64,000 nt of DNA from Branchiostoma lanceolatum (taxonomy: Eukaryota > Chordata > Leptocardii > Amphioxiformes > Branchiostomatidae). A model generated the notes under the pieces. It worked only from the letters and a program-made list of their open reading frames with translations. It was not told the DNA's origin and did no database searches. The translations under genes were made by a program, and so were the position numbers. Numbering within the stretch: the stretch's first letter is position 1; every line of letters begins with the position of its first letter. The stretch is taken from contig NC_089738.1 of assembly GCF_035083965.1 (NCBI RefSeq), positions 8,272,734 to 8,336,733 on the forward strand, written 5' to 3'. Below, piece by piece: positions 9,591 through 20,802 of the stretch.

Positions 9591-11993
9591 GTTATGTTTA
9601 GCCATAAGTATGGCTAAACATATTGTTTTCTCTCATGTTTCTTCTTCTTCTTCTTCTCCTGTCAAATCTTCAAATCGATTCATCTCTGTCATTTTTTGAC
9701 CAAATGACCTGAAATTTGGTACAGAGGTAATGTAGGCAAAAACCAATGTGCGTTCTTTTCCTTGTTTTGATATTGACCTTGAAAGTGATTTTATTGAGGT
9801 TTTTAGGCTATTTTTAGCATATCTTGGCCTCCTGCGCCCTGGTATTTCAACCGAATGACCTGAAATTTGCTGTTTATGTGGCTTGAACAAATATTTAAAG
9901 GACTACATTCCCATTTTTGGCATACATATATTCAAAACGATTTATTTTGGGCTTTCTTGACAATATTTGCCACTTCTGTCACTTTCAATACTACATATGA
10001 CCTACAGGTCATTGACCCCGAGTGCCTTGCACCTGGGCAAGCTGGAAGTTTGCTTACGAGGAGGAAAGACCGGACATAAACATTTAACGTGATTATCGGG
10101 AAAACACCATGTTCCCTTAAACTCAGTGGTTAAATTGCAGTTTAGGAAATTTTATAACAGAAAACAAGTTAAATCAATGATTTTGTGAATGTTTATTCTA
10201 CCATTAGTTATTCCAGATATTTTCAAACTCCAAATTCTTCAACACAACACGGGAGATCGTTTCTCCTCAGACTGGCGCGACACTCCTGTCAAAATTGATT
10301 GATGATCTCTCTCTGCCGCCGACTTCATACATGATCAAAGGCGGGTGGTAGGCGAAGTGTTGCACAAGGAATTCTCACGCTGAGGGGTACATGAAATAAT
10401 GCTTACAAAATAGACCTCTATGAATCGGGCTACATTCAGCAATGGTAGACGGATTCGGGGCATGCCGCGCAAAACACATGGTCTCACTGGGGACAGGCGT
10501 TTTGGTCTACGCGATCGAAAGCACGCCGCTGTCTGTCTCGGACCAACACGCGTCTCCCGTGATGTGTAGCGTCCACCACCAGGCCTTCCTACATCCTACA
10601 TGTCCTACGTACGGGCGTATGGATCGTAGAATTCGGCAAAAAAAGGAATGATTAGGCCAGTAGAGTCAGTCCCCGGTAAGGTCAATGATTCGCCCCTTTG
10701 CGCTAGCTTGTAACGTTAAATGAATGTAACTGTTACCCTCTGGTGGCCAAACTTCACTGACAAACTTTCTCCCTATTATCATCATGAGCTTGCGTTAGTC
10801 TGGTACTAGTGACTATTATGTGCCGGGAATGTTTATCTATCGCACGCCTTGGAAGGAAGTTCAACCATGATAAATGGTCGGCCGTTGCAAAAATTTGGAA
10901 TCCCATGCTGTTGATTTTCGTGATTGAATCTGTAAGAAAATATATTTTCATGTCGTTCATGTTTTTGGGACGGACGCCGGGACGGGGTGAATTTTTTCTA
11001 TCATTTTCGTCCCGTTAGTAATGCAAATCGAATCGTGTTGCACAAGAGGCAAAACACTAAAAACGTGGGTCTTGTGGAGTGTTTTGGAGCGGGAAAATGC
11101 CGGATATTAGCGGTGCCGAACAGTGCACATCGTCGCGCGCGGGTGACGCTCCGTCAAAACAAATCCGCTGGTGGTCTAGCGCGGCCACCGAAAATAGGCA
11201 GAAACACACAGGAGGACTTAGCACCTTCGTTTATGAGGGCAATTGTGAAAATCTTTTGTTACAAATTGTTCGAACATTGAAACATTTGGATAGATGGTTT
11301 GAAACTGTTCTAAATAAAGAGATTTTTGTGTAGTTACGTTCGAAATGTTTCCAACGTATGTGAAATAAGTTCAAACATGTTATAAGTTTCAATTCTAATT
11401 GTTTGAACACTTTAGAACTATTGTGACTTAGACATTCTTTTAATCAAAATAGTTCAAACATATTACAAATATTATATTAAAACCCTCTCGGTGACTTTGA
11501 ATTGACTCAAATATGTTGTTTTTGGTCATTTCCTTCGTCTCCTGTCAAATCTTCATATGTATACTATGGAAAACTTCATTCTTCCCTGGGGTTGATCTTT
11601 TTTAATTCAATTTTGAACTGGGTTGATTATGCGCAAGAGTGTAATTTTCAGCGGATATTTTTCGACTGGTTTACATGGAAATGGCACGGAATATCCCATT
11701 CTTGCAAGGGGAGGATTCTTTAATTATTTCTTTCAATTTTGAGCTGGAATGATTATGAAAAAGTCCATTTTTTAGCAGAAGTGTATTTGTTAATCAATTA
11801 GTGGATATGGTTGTGGACTGGTCCATTTTGTGTTGAGGTGCTACTGGAAGACTCAATTTTGGACTGGGGTGATTCATTTTTTTAGTGGAAGTATTTTAGA
11901 ATGGTCCATTGTTATTTTGGGAGAGTCCATTTTTTGCATGGCGAGGAGTATGGCTAAACATGCTGTATTTGCTCGCAAATGTTGCCTTTCTAG
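9591..11993. mobile_element. 2.4-kb mobile element, copy A
   Basis: Nearly identical to 61231-63412. ATGTTTAGCCAT at the start is the inverse of ATGGCTAAACAT near the end (11950-11961). A target is recognisable: the 263-bp repeat stops at CTTCATT (9590) and resumes at TGTATATCTC (11994), which are contiguous in the intact upstream unit (about 9330). It has no recognisable transposase or reverse transcriptase, so it looks non-autonomous. It carries about 240 bp (about 10350-10590) absent from copy B. A 77-codon frame (MPDISGAEQ..., 11100-11333) is identical in translation in both copies but matches no family I know. Confidence 0.8.
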
Positions 11994-12395
11994 TGTATAT
12001 CTCTATCTAAGCTACCTGCATACTAAATATCATGGAAATCCGTTGTTCCTTTGTTCAGTTATTCTCCTTAGAAGATTTCCACAAAAACGCCCCTGCAGTT
12101 CCAGAGGGAGCTGCTAGGGGGCCCAAACTTACACCACCTCTTTATTAGGTCCAAAAGATACAATAGTTGAAGTTCTGCTGCAGTACCAAGGTCACATACC
12201 AGGGGGCCCAAAATCGACCTTGAATGTCGGCTTCACAACACCCGCCCACATACCACATATCATTGTAATCCATCAAGAGGCTCTTGAGTTATGCTGACTG
12301 GAGTGGTGCGGAAACACAAACAGACAAACAAACAAACAAACAGACAGACAGACACACCCAAAACTATATCTCCATTTTTCATGGAGATAGATATT
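11994..12395 (-). repeat. Dispersed repeat with terminal ATCTCCATG hairpin
   Basis: On the - strand this copy runs from a hairpin (ATCTCCATTTTTCATGGAGAT, about 12368) and a CAGA/CAAA simple repeat through motifs such as TGATATGTGGTATGTGGG and GGTCGATTTTGGGCCCC. The same order is found at 38470-38740 and 48881-49540 on the + strand. Confidence 0.7.
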
Positions 12396-12904
12396 CAGGA
12401 GACATGCTTTACAAAGTTAACATATTTGACTCACTCATTTTGCAAGTATGTTTAATATCAAGTTATATATCTTTACAGTAGCGTGCCATGTGGACAATAG
12501 GGGCCATTATGTAAGGTTCCTTGTCCTTGACCCGTGCCATTGTGTACGAGTCTGATCCCTTGGGGGATCTCTTGCAACTTTCTGTGCTGGGTACGGCAGT
12601 TCTAAATTTACTCGCTAGTGGGCGTACATGAGTTAGTGTGTATGGCGTAATAACAAGAATTCAGACCATCAAACAGCTCCCTCCGGTGCCCAATGTCATA
12701 TTGCACTCTTACACAATACATGTACACATACCGTACAAACTTTTGAAATGACAATTTATAGGGTAACAAGCAAAATCCGCCGTTGCATTTGTTCAAAGTT
12801 TTCCTGTTTCACAAAATACGACTAAATGGAGATATAGTAGCCTTTCAGAATGTGACAATTCACAGCGAATGTAAACTAATGGTAAAGCAGTCATCCTCAA
12901 TTTA
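12396..12904. other. Intergenic, nothing recognised
   Basis: No coding or repeat feature recognised. Confidence 0.4.
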
Positions 12905-13085
12905 GGTGAAGCATGATGCTTTTTCAAGTAGCTAGTGGTAGTGCAATGGGGCTTCCCTACGGCTCACGTTTTGGGCCAAGCTCACCGGGTCACCCCTATT
13001 CTTCTCGATAAGTGTGTTGGGTTCTTTTACATGTAGAGGTTTGACGCTTGAGGCTTATGCCTGAAGTTCCCTCATGGGAAGGATA
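12905..13085 (-). repeat. SINE-like dispersed repeat
   Basis: Shares GATAAGTGTGTTGGGTTCTT, TTTTTCAAGTAGCTAGTGG and GCTTGAGGCTTA with the opposite-strand copy at about 39180-39420. The core GATAAGTGTG.TGGGTTCTTTT also occurs in the SINEs at 50170-50560 and 58284-58480. Confidence 0.6.
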
Positions 13086-13575
13086 ATATCTTTTATTACC
13101 TAATGTAGGATTGCTTCGTTTATTGAATATCTTAGATGTTGTCATCCTTGACTTAAAAAAAAAAAACTAGAATTGTTGAAAACAAAGTCAAATAAGCCTT
13201 ACAGGTTCAAACCCTTTGTGAGCCTTGCACGATTTTGCCATTCCCAATTTGGCAATATGACGGTCGTTTTGCTACTTTTCTCGTGACGACCAAAGGCGGT
13301 ACTGCAGATGAGGCTATGTTAGGGTATATACGTACGACTTGTAAAAATGAGAAAATACACAGGACATTAGGCTTAATGCCGGAGAAACCGTTATTGGCAG
13401 TCCAAGACGTCTTCACGTAGATTTAGAATGACCTATTACGACTTTTAAAAACACTAGTTCATATCAAAAATATGCATATGTAACTCAGTGGCTGCTCTGA
13501 GAAGCGCCACCTACAATCCATGACATTCACTTAAAAATATCTATAAGCAGATTAAATCAGACAGACAGATGAACT
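13086..13575. other. Intergenic between convergent HAS-A and HAS-B
   Basis: A 61-codon frame at 13235-13420 (+) begins MPFPIWQYDG but has no recognised homology or splice support. Nothing else noted. Confidence 0.35.
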
Positions 13576-13963
13576 TAAAAGTATAATGCTTTATTCAAAA
13601 CAGTCTTGTTGATGAGAACGTTATGTACAATGCGATATGATAGTTTAAATAAATACTGTACAAATGAGTGTTAACAACAAAAGTATATCTTCAAAGTATA
13701 AACCTTAACATGTCTTTCGTAGGAACCAGCCCTATCGACAAATTATGACAACTCTTAAAATTCTCACCTATCACAATGAAATAAGAAAATAAAAAAATTC
13801 TGTACAATTGTGGGTAACAAAACACTCGATGTCAACTAATATTTGACAAACATTCTCTCTATGATTAACACCGTATGGCAGCTTTTGTTTGTTGACATTT
13901 CAACTTGACAAATTACAAAATGTTCAACTATCATACTTTTGTATTTAGAAATTGAGAACATTT
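13576..13963 (-). other. HAS-B 3' untranslated region with poly(A) signal
   Basis: Read on the - strand, AATAAA lies at 13595-13590, about 370 nt after the HAS-B stop. Confidence 0.55.
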
Positions 13964-16366
13964 CTAATTTGCTAGTTTGCTAAAGTTGTATCCATGCTCT
14001 ACATAGTCATCTCCATGCTTAATTGTCGGGTGTGTAAGTCTCGGTCTACCCGGTATTATGGTAACGGGGATATTGCCTAGCTTGACGGGGGCACTGGCAT
14101 TTGCGACCGCCGGAATCTGAGGAAGGGTCGGCGGTACGTTTGCTTCAGAAACCGGTGCGGTGGATACGGGGCTAGACCGCCCGCTAGTTTCATCTACGGT
14201 AGAAAGGGGTTTAGCAGGTGGTGCGAGGTACCATCTTTGCTCCTGGGAATCTTTTCTAGTTAAACTAGCTTTACGACCGCCGGGGTACACGAAATGCGGC
14301 ACTCCCGACAGCATCCCCTTTTCGTAGTTCGGGGACACGGTGATTAACGAGAGACGACGATTGTCGCCTCCTTCGGCTAAACTCGGAAGCTTCGTCGGCG
14401 AGCTAGCCTTGGGGGATCTGGGCGATTTGGGGCCTGTAATGTCTTCTAATCTAGTACCCCACCTTTCGATGGAAGTGCGCCTGGTCAAGCTAGATTTACG
14501 ACGGTCGGGGTACACGAATTGCGGCACACCTGTCAGGACGCCGCTTTCGTAATCTGGGGATGCTGCGATCAGAGTAGGGCGGCGGGAAGAAAGACCGCTG
14601 AGGTCAAGTGCGGGCGGAATCTTCTTACCACTATCGTCTTCCTTAAACGTTTGGTTATCGTAACCTTGAGCTTCAAGATCGTACCCATCTTTGAACGTCT
14701 TAGCCCTCCACTTCCTTACCATGAAAAGGGACGCAATAAAAAGCCAATACAACAAGTAAACACCTAACCCCACCCCAATGTATGTAAGCCTCAACTTGTT
14801 GATTAAGGGAACATGTACCAAAACTTCTCTGTAGATAGAGTACGCAAGGCCCCCAGCTAGAATTAGAAACCATGCAATGAGAGGTACTAAGGGGATGAAG
14901 TTGGTTACAATCCTTTTCCTACCACTAGTGCCCCACCCACTTTTGTTGATGGTGAGAATGGCCCAGTACTTTGCAGGAAGAAGACTGGTCATGTAAAGCA
15001 TGGAGTACACAGACATAAATATCATGATAGGGTTTTTACGAAGGATACAGGCGTAGATAGACTTAACTAGTCCTACCAGTTGGATCGTGACTAGGATGAG
15101 AACGATGTTCCATACGCCTACGTAGAAGAGTCGGATGACTGTGATGGTCACGAAGAACGGGAAGAGGCCTGTGATGATGGATTCGTAGGTCATCCACAGG
15201 TGATGCTTGTGGAACCATCTTGCGTTGAAGAGCCACTCCCTGAAGTAGGACTTTGTCCAGCGGGTCTGCTGGTTGAGCCAGCGGAGGTACTGGGCGGGCG
15301 TCTCGGTGTAACAGAAGGAGCGAGCCGTGTATTTGGTGCCGTAGCCGAGGCTGAGGATCCGGTTGGTTAGATGGCGGTCGTCGCCGAAGGTGCAGTGTTT
15401 CCCCAAGAACTTCTGGTTGTACCATTTCTCGAGGATGCTCTGAAGAAGGTCGTTACGGTAGAAGCCTAGCGGTCCGCTGATGCAGCTCACACAGTTGAAG
15501 TAGGACTGACAGGCGCGCTCGATGTTGAAGGCCATCCAGTAGCGCAGACTGCTCATGAAGGAGATGACAGAATCCGAGTGGTTCCAGATACGGACGTCTC
15601 CGCCGACGGCGCCGACTGAACGGTCATTGTCCAACACCTGCGCCATCTCTGTAGTACACTTCGGATCCAGGATGGTGTCTGAGTCACAGACTTGAATATA
15701 GTCCACGGTGTCACCCAGAGCTTTAAACGCCGTGTACATGACCTCCCTCTTCCCTCCCCACTTCTGCATGATACAGGAATATTTATTGTTCCTTATGACG
15801 TCTTGAACGGTTTGCTCGCCGGCGTCTTTCTGGGAAGAAACCACGACTTTTTGTTGATGCTTCTTGGCGCCGTTTAGAAGTAGTTGCGGAACGTGCTCGG
15901 GGAGTTTTTCCTTGGAATGATAGTTGTTTCTCCAGACGAAAGTGTCCGAATTCTCCGCGCCGAACACGTCAACGAATTGATCACGCATGTACATGTCGTC
16001 GTCAGAGTTCCCGTCTATGACGAGGATGACTTTAAGGTTTTGGTACTGTATGTCCCTGATCGACTCAAGGCATTTTTGGAGAAGAATCGGATCCTCTTGA
16101 TACGCAGCGATCATGAGAGCGACCGATTTGTTTTGGCAAGGAGGAAAGTCGTCCGCTCTCTTCATCACCCGATGTTCCAGGTAGGCGAAGATGCTTTGGA
16201 TGATGAGATGCAGGGCGACGATGGCTCCGTAGAGTCCGAAGGAGATGTAGCGGTGGTTGTTGTGGATGAACTGGAAACCCCAGGCGTATACCGCCACCAT
16301 GCCGGCAAACAGCGTCACCGCAAACAGCGTTGTGAAGACGATACGTAGAATCTTCCTGCACTTCAT
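13964..16366 (-). CDS. HAS: Hyaluronan synthase with repeated C-terminal tail (HAS-B)
   Basis: Membrane GT2 polymerase making hyaluronan from UDP-GlcUA and UDP-GlcNAc. The 800-residue protein keeps the HAS core: N-terminal membrane pair (about 8-62), DGNSDDD (118-124), CDSDT (227-231), GDDRH (328-332), QQTRW (366-370), WGTSGRK (478-484), last membrane segment about 527-550. About 245 residues follow that vertebrate HAS proteins lack. This tail holds two copies of a motif of about 44 residues, RRPTL..SPDYESGVLTGVP (from 595) and RRLSL..SPNYEKGMLSGVP (from 670), each ending in basic RRTS/RKDS-type sites and RW. A Ser-Pro segment (KSPRSPKASSP) lies between them and YVEHGY near the end. The start at 16366 directly follows a splice acceptor; the open frame continues upstream only by intron readthrough. 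Leader exon: 17903-18050. Confidence 0.94.
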   Translation of the reverse strand: MKCRKILRIVFTTLFAVTLFAGMVAVYAWGFQFIHNNHRYISFGLYGAIVALHLIIQSIFAYLEHRVMKRADDFPPCQNKSVALMIAAYQEDPILLQKCLESIRDIQYQNLKVILVIDGNSDDDMYMRDQFVDVFGAENSDTFVWRNNYHSKEKLPEHVPQLLLNGAKKHQQKVVVSSQKDAGEQTVQDVIRNNKYSCIMQKWGGKREVMYTAFKALGDTVDYIQVCDSDTILDPKCTTEMAQVLDNDRSVGAVGGDVRIWNHSDSVISFMSSLRYWMAFNIERACQSYFNCVSCISGPLGFYRNDLLQSILEKWYNQKFLGKHCTFGDDRHLTNRILSLGYGTKYTARSFCYTETPAQYLRWLNQQTRWTKSYFREWLFNARWFHKHHLWMTYESIITGLFPFFVTITVIRLFYVGVWNIVLILVTIQLVGLVKSIYACILRKNPIMIFMSVYSMLYMTSLLPAKYWAILTINKSGWGTSGRKRIVTNFIPLVPLIAWFLILAGGLAYSIYREVLVHVPLINKLRLTYIGVGLGVYLLYWLFIASLFMVRKWRAKTFKDGYDLEAQGYDNQTFKEDDSGKKIPPALDLSGLSSRRPTLIAASPDYESGVLTGVPQFVYPDRRKSSLTRRTSIERWGTRLEDITGPKSPRSPKASSPTKLPSLAEGGDNRRLSLITVSPNYEKGMLSGVPHFVYPGGRKASLTRKDSQEQRWYLAPPAKPLSTVDETSGRSSPVSTAPVSEANVPPTLPQIPAVANASAPVKLGNIPVTIIPGRPRLTHPTIKHGDDYVEHGYNFSKLAN

Positions 16367-17902
16367 CTGAAGTAAAATATAGTAAAGAAAAAATTTAGAA
16401 ACAAATTCATATGTGCTGGAACGTTTAGAAGTCTCTCCATGAGCACACAATAGCAAGAAGTCCCTTACTTTCGTGCATTCTATCTGATAGAATAAACTTT
16501 ATTGCTAGACAATCGTACATAGTGCAATGTATGAGAACAGTTATCTAAAACCAACAATACTACAAGGCTAACCTTTCCTACAATTATAACTTTAGAATAT
16601 CGACAACAGTATAGTTTTACAATATAGACATATATGGACATGATTTTGTATCGCTTTTGGAATGAAATATATGTCGAAATTGACCAATGTAGGCGGATGT
16701 AGGAGTTGGACATGACAACAGTACAATTAAAAATCGGTCTGTGTACCAAATAGGGTGAGGTTTGCTTTAGTGGAAATACTAGTAATAGTTTGTAATAACA
16801 TTGCTTCTCTCTCTTAACTCTAATATCATAGTTGTTTGAAAGGTAGCGGACTGAAAATACCAAAAAAATATATGTGATTATCCCTAGTGAATGATTATCC
16901 TTAAAGATTGGCAACAACCTGACAAATTCCACAGGCCTACACGTAAAAAAACTATGGTAGAAAAGGCGGTAGGGTTGTCTTCAAAACAAATGTATGTTAT
17001 CGCCATAAACGAAGCACTGTAACTTTCTCTAAAGATTATCATCCCAATTTAACAAATAGAATAGGTAGTCTACTTGGCTATGCGAGGGGCGCGAATAGTA
17101 TAGTCGAAAGACGACTTAATTGAGCGAATGTGTCGCTTGGATGGGCCTTAGTGTAAATAATTGTACCGCCCTAGGCTGGTATTGCCCAGGATAATGAAGT
17201 CAAATTGACGCCATTGAAAAAGACCACAGGGTCAGAACGCGTTACTGCTTTGATTGTCCATGTCCCCTCAACTGTTTCAAATCTCAAAAACGTGCAAAAT
17301 GCTAGTCAAAAATCTTCGCTTCACTAGAGATCAAAGTTGTCAACACCTTAACTCTTATAACGTGGATTTTTGGAATATATCTACGTATCTATCCACAAAA
17401 AGAGGTGTTAGACAGTAGTTAAAATCTCTGGGGTGTTCTAATTTGTGGTCTCGCCGTGATCATACACGCGGAATCATCGTTAGAAAATTAAAAGGGAGAG
17501 TTCTATTGAAGTGTGAAGTATTATTTGAAAACAATCAGCAACACATAAGACTTTCGGACACCCCTTTTGATTGAAAATGCAGACCTCACAACATCGCGGT
17601 ATGTACTTTGGCCCCCTTTTGCGACGGGGAATCGGCAGATGATTACGTAATCTCAAACACACCACACAAAAAATAAATGTATCGTTACATTTTTCGCGAC
17701 GTATATTTTCCTGTGACTTAGACGTATCTTCACTTTTGAAAAAAAAATCAAAATGGTTTCACGGATTCAACATGCTTTAAAGAGTATTCCCCTATTCCAA
17801 GAAAAGTTTTGGACGCATACACAAGCCACGCACAGTTTGAAATACAAGCAACAAAGACACACTTATCTAATGTGAAGGTACAACAACGAAAATAAATCTT
17901 AC
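16367..17902 (-). other. HAS-B leader intron
   Basis: Donor GG|GTAAGA at 17902 and acceptor ACTTCAG at 16367 on the - strand. Near 16490 it holds a short TTTATTG-type retroelement-tail sequence resembling one at about 35409. No coding content seen. Confidence 0.6.
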
Positions 17903-18050
17903 CCTTTTTCTTCTAGGAGTAGTTTCTTGATCTTGTGGCGGGGTCCGACTGGCAGTGGATTTAGCGTACATGTCGGAACACCAGTAACTTTTCTCGGGAC
18001 GATTCTTCTAGTTTCCGATGCTTCTCTCTCTCTCCTGTTGTGAAATTTGA
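17903..18050 (-). other. HAS-B non-coding first exon (predicted)
   Basis: The segment between the TATA box (18072-18079) and a consensus donor (AAAGG|GTAAGA). The distance from TATA to donor is about 169 nt. It contains a GAGAGAGAG run. Splicing to 16366 places the ATG at the first base of exon 2. Confidence 0.6.
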
Positions 18051-18071
18051 GAAGCACCACCCCACCACCCT

Positions 18072-18185
18072 TATTTATACCATAGTAGGCAATTACCCTA
18101 TAATCATACCTGTACGCATGTAGACTACATCATTGCGAAGTCAGGTAATTCTCTACGTAGTCACTTTTGAGCTGTTGTGACGTCA
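18072..18185 (-). promoter_or_regulatory. HAS-B promoter: TATA box and CRE
   Basis: On the - strand TATAAATA (18079-18072) follows a perfect palindromic CRE, TGACGTCA (18178-18185), about 100 bp upstream. CRE sites bind CREB/ATF factors; use here is inferred. Confidence 0.6.
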
Positions 18186-20140
18186 TGAGGGCGGAGTTTA
18201 CCAGCTTGAGCCAGTCTCTGGCTTTCGCGCACGCGCATGGGGTTCATCCTGTCTACGTACTTTCCCAGGTGTGAAACTTCCGGTTGACGATATTCCATTG
18301 TCAAAAGCGGTCCTTTGAATATTAGTAACGTCAAAGTTATTAGATATATAGGTGGCACACCCATGTTCGGAGGCTTGCCATTGTCTAACTCTATGCGATA
18401 GAAATGTTCAGTTTAGTCATCCACATATTTCATTGACACGTTCTAATGATTCCGGTCTTTTGTTTTTAAGAATGATGCTGATAAAAACTATGCATGTGCA
18501 TTCTTCTTTGCTTATTAATCAAGGTGTATAGTGGGGATTTGCTTATGATATCATAACCTGCATTAGACATAAGATACTCATACTTTGCAGTCCGCCAAAA
18601 TAAATCTTCAATATTTTCAATTCTTTTGTCTACGTCTTTGTCAAAAAAGATTGAACGTATCATAACATTACCATACGCATACTGTGAAGTCCACAAATAC
18701 TTTGATATGGATCTTCAATACTTTCAATACTTATGTCTACGTATTTATCTAAAAATATTGGTACTATATCATTACATAACCATACTGTGCAGTCCGCAAA
18801 TACTTAAATGTAAATCTTCCATAATTTGTTTCTTATATCTACGTATTTTTCAAAAGAGATTGTCACTTTTACCTTGACCTCATTGGCTATACAGTATACC
18901 TTCGGGTCTAATGACCAGTATGAACATTCACTATACTTAAGATGAGCGTCTGTTTATCTAGTCTATTGACCGTGCCTTTTGTAAAGGTCACTTGTAAGCC
19001 CTTAACATAACAGGGTGCGTATATTGCTTTCTTTTGACGTAGGGGTAGGTGTAATCTTTGTAAAGGTCACCTGTATTTTTGGGGTTAAAGCCAACTGTGC
19101 GTTCCCACAACGCGTTACATCTTGCACTTATCAGCGTGATTTTTGCTATGATACTTAGTTTGTAGAGTGATTCTAAGTTTAATTCTAACATTGAAGTGTA
19201 TATCCAAAGATTATCACTTAAATTCTTCAAGTCAATTGACCATAAACAAAAGAAGAGTGTTCAATGTTTCTTTTGCTTTCTTAAAATTTAGGGGATATGA
19301 GATGTTTTTTGTTACCTACTTGTTTACGCCCTTAGTTTAGGGTGTTACCGTATACCTTTACCTAAACCCCGTGAGTCTACGCACAAAAAGACGCATGTTG
19401 TGGCCTTGAAACGTTCATCTAAAGGGGTAAGTCCGTAATCACTTGCGTAACCGGCCTTTGTGGTAGGGGGGCTCTCACAGTAACCAGCATGTCCGTGGGA
19501 AGTCACTCGTCAATATGCTAATGAGCGCATCAAAACAAGCCCTTGAGGTGGTTGACCCTATGACGTCAGGGACAGGTGTGAGCGCGCGGGTGTCAAGGCC
19601 CTAATTGTGTTTACACACGTTCGGTTTTCTAAAACGTGATTGTTGTCTCACAAATGTGTAATTGTATTCCAGAGCTGTGACTACAATTTCCTGTTTATTT
19701 GTGGGGATATGTTGTTTTTGATTCATAAACTGAAAAATAATCGAAAAATACAGACTTCATTTGTGTATGGACTTGTGTATGAATTTGTTTTGTTGTTTTA
19801 TTGTCAAACCATGAACTCATTCCAGTAAATGTTTCATCACAAATGAAACGGTCATTTTGAACGAACTAAGGGTTTTTTAACGTGCTCATAACTTTTATGT
19901 CTGTTCATATGATCTATATGAGGTGGTGTACAGGCACTACAAAAGTCGTGCTGTGGCCCCCCACTTCCGGACAACAACACATTTCTATGCACATAATCAC
20001 ATCCATAACTAACAAATGATAGGTAAGAAAGCATGAGACATGTATATTGTGTACAAAATCACATTGGTGTATTGAAAATTTGTTGACCAGCAAAGTCAAG
20101 TCATTCTTTACAAATAACTTACAAGAACGATAAATAGCAT
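18186..20140. other. Intergenic between HAS-B and HAS-C
   Basis: No gene recognised. It contains the tandem repeat at 18545-18870. Some proximal HAS-B regulatory DNA is likely just above 18185. Confidence 0.45.
18545..18870 (+). repeat. Tandem repeat, about 105-bp unit, 2.5-3 copies
   Basis: TCTTCAATA/TCTTCCATA starts units at 18605, 18712 and 18815. Each unit includes TCTACGTATTT-like and ACTGTGCAGTCCGCAAATAC-like stretches. A partial unit precedes 18605. Confidence 0.75.
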
Positions 20141-20149
20141 TGATGTATA

Positions 20150-20275
20150 CAATGTTTAAACATCCATACATGTACATTGTACACTACAAAATGTACATGT
20201 ACATTGTACATGCACATCCATACAATGGCGTACATGTACATTGTACATGTACATCCATACAATGGCGTACCTATA
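20150..20275. repeat. Palindromic TGTACATGTACA minisatellite
   Basis: Repeated ACATGTACATTGTACATG blocks separated by CCATACAATGGCG. The units are self-complementary, so the region can form several hairpins. Confidence 0.8.
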
Positions 20276-20282
20276 TATGTAG

Positions 20283-20515
20283 CACAGTAGCACCTATCAA
20301 ATATTTTCTAAACAATATATGGCAGCATAAGTGTTTTAGATACACTTTAGTCGATATGCAACGTTAAATCATCTCATAGTTAGGAACAGTAAACCTATGT
20401 AGCATCTATAAAATATCATTTTCTAAACAAGTTATGACAGCATAAGTATTTTCAAATACACTTTAGTCGATGGTACGTCACATTATCTTTTAGTTAGCAA
20501 TACTAAATCTATGTT
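20283..20515 (+). repeat. Tandem duplication, about 115-bp unit, two copies
   Basis: Both units contain ATTTTCTAAACAA, CAGCATAAGT, ATACACTTTAGTCGAT and TAGTTAG. It lies 290-520 bp downstream of the HAS-C stop, possibly in its 3' untranslated region. Confidence 0.7.
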
Positions 20516-20802
20516 ACAATCACCATGGTATAAAATGGTACATGTACTTGGACATAGCTTAAAAGGTCTTTTCCTGAGTAAAAACATAATGTTGACCTTT
20601 GCATAAAAATGACAGTAGTATAAAAATAGAGGTAGCTATGTTTTTTTTTCTGTGCTAAACATATAAACATAAGTATCATTTTTTAATCGTGAAACAACTG
20701 AATAATGTTTAAGAACATATCATACATATAGCATATTTTGTACGTATGCTTAGTCTTATTACACATTAGCTTACTGCATAATGCATTTCTTTCAATCATA
20801 AT

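Noticed and set aside
10754..11018. Overlapping 68-69-codon frames in the mobile element as real genes
   Set aside because: Mutually antisense frames preserved only because the two element copies are very recent.
13235..13420. 61-codon frame MPFPIWQYDG... as a gene
   Set aside because: No homology, no splice or promoter context, and an equally long antisense frame.
15063..16361. Long open frames antisense to or out of frame with HAS-B and HAS-C
   Set aside because: Shadows of the GC-rich HAS coding exons; their content mirrors HAS codon structure and they have no independent homology.
16367..16456. N-terminal extension of HAS-B (and similarly 6063-6089 for HAS-A and 23179-23292 for HAS-C)
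   Set aside because: The extra residues are encoded by intron sequence directly before a good splice acceptor and do not align among the paralogues, while the protein from the internal ATG aligns perfectly.
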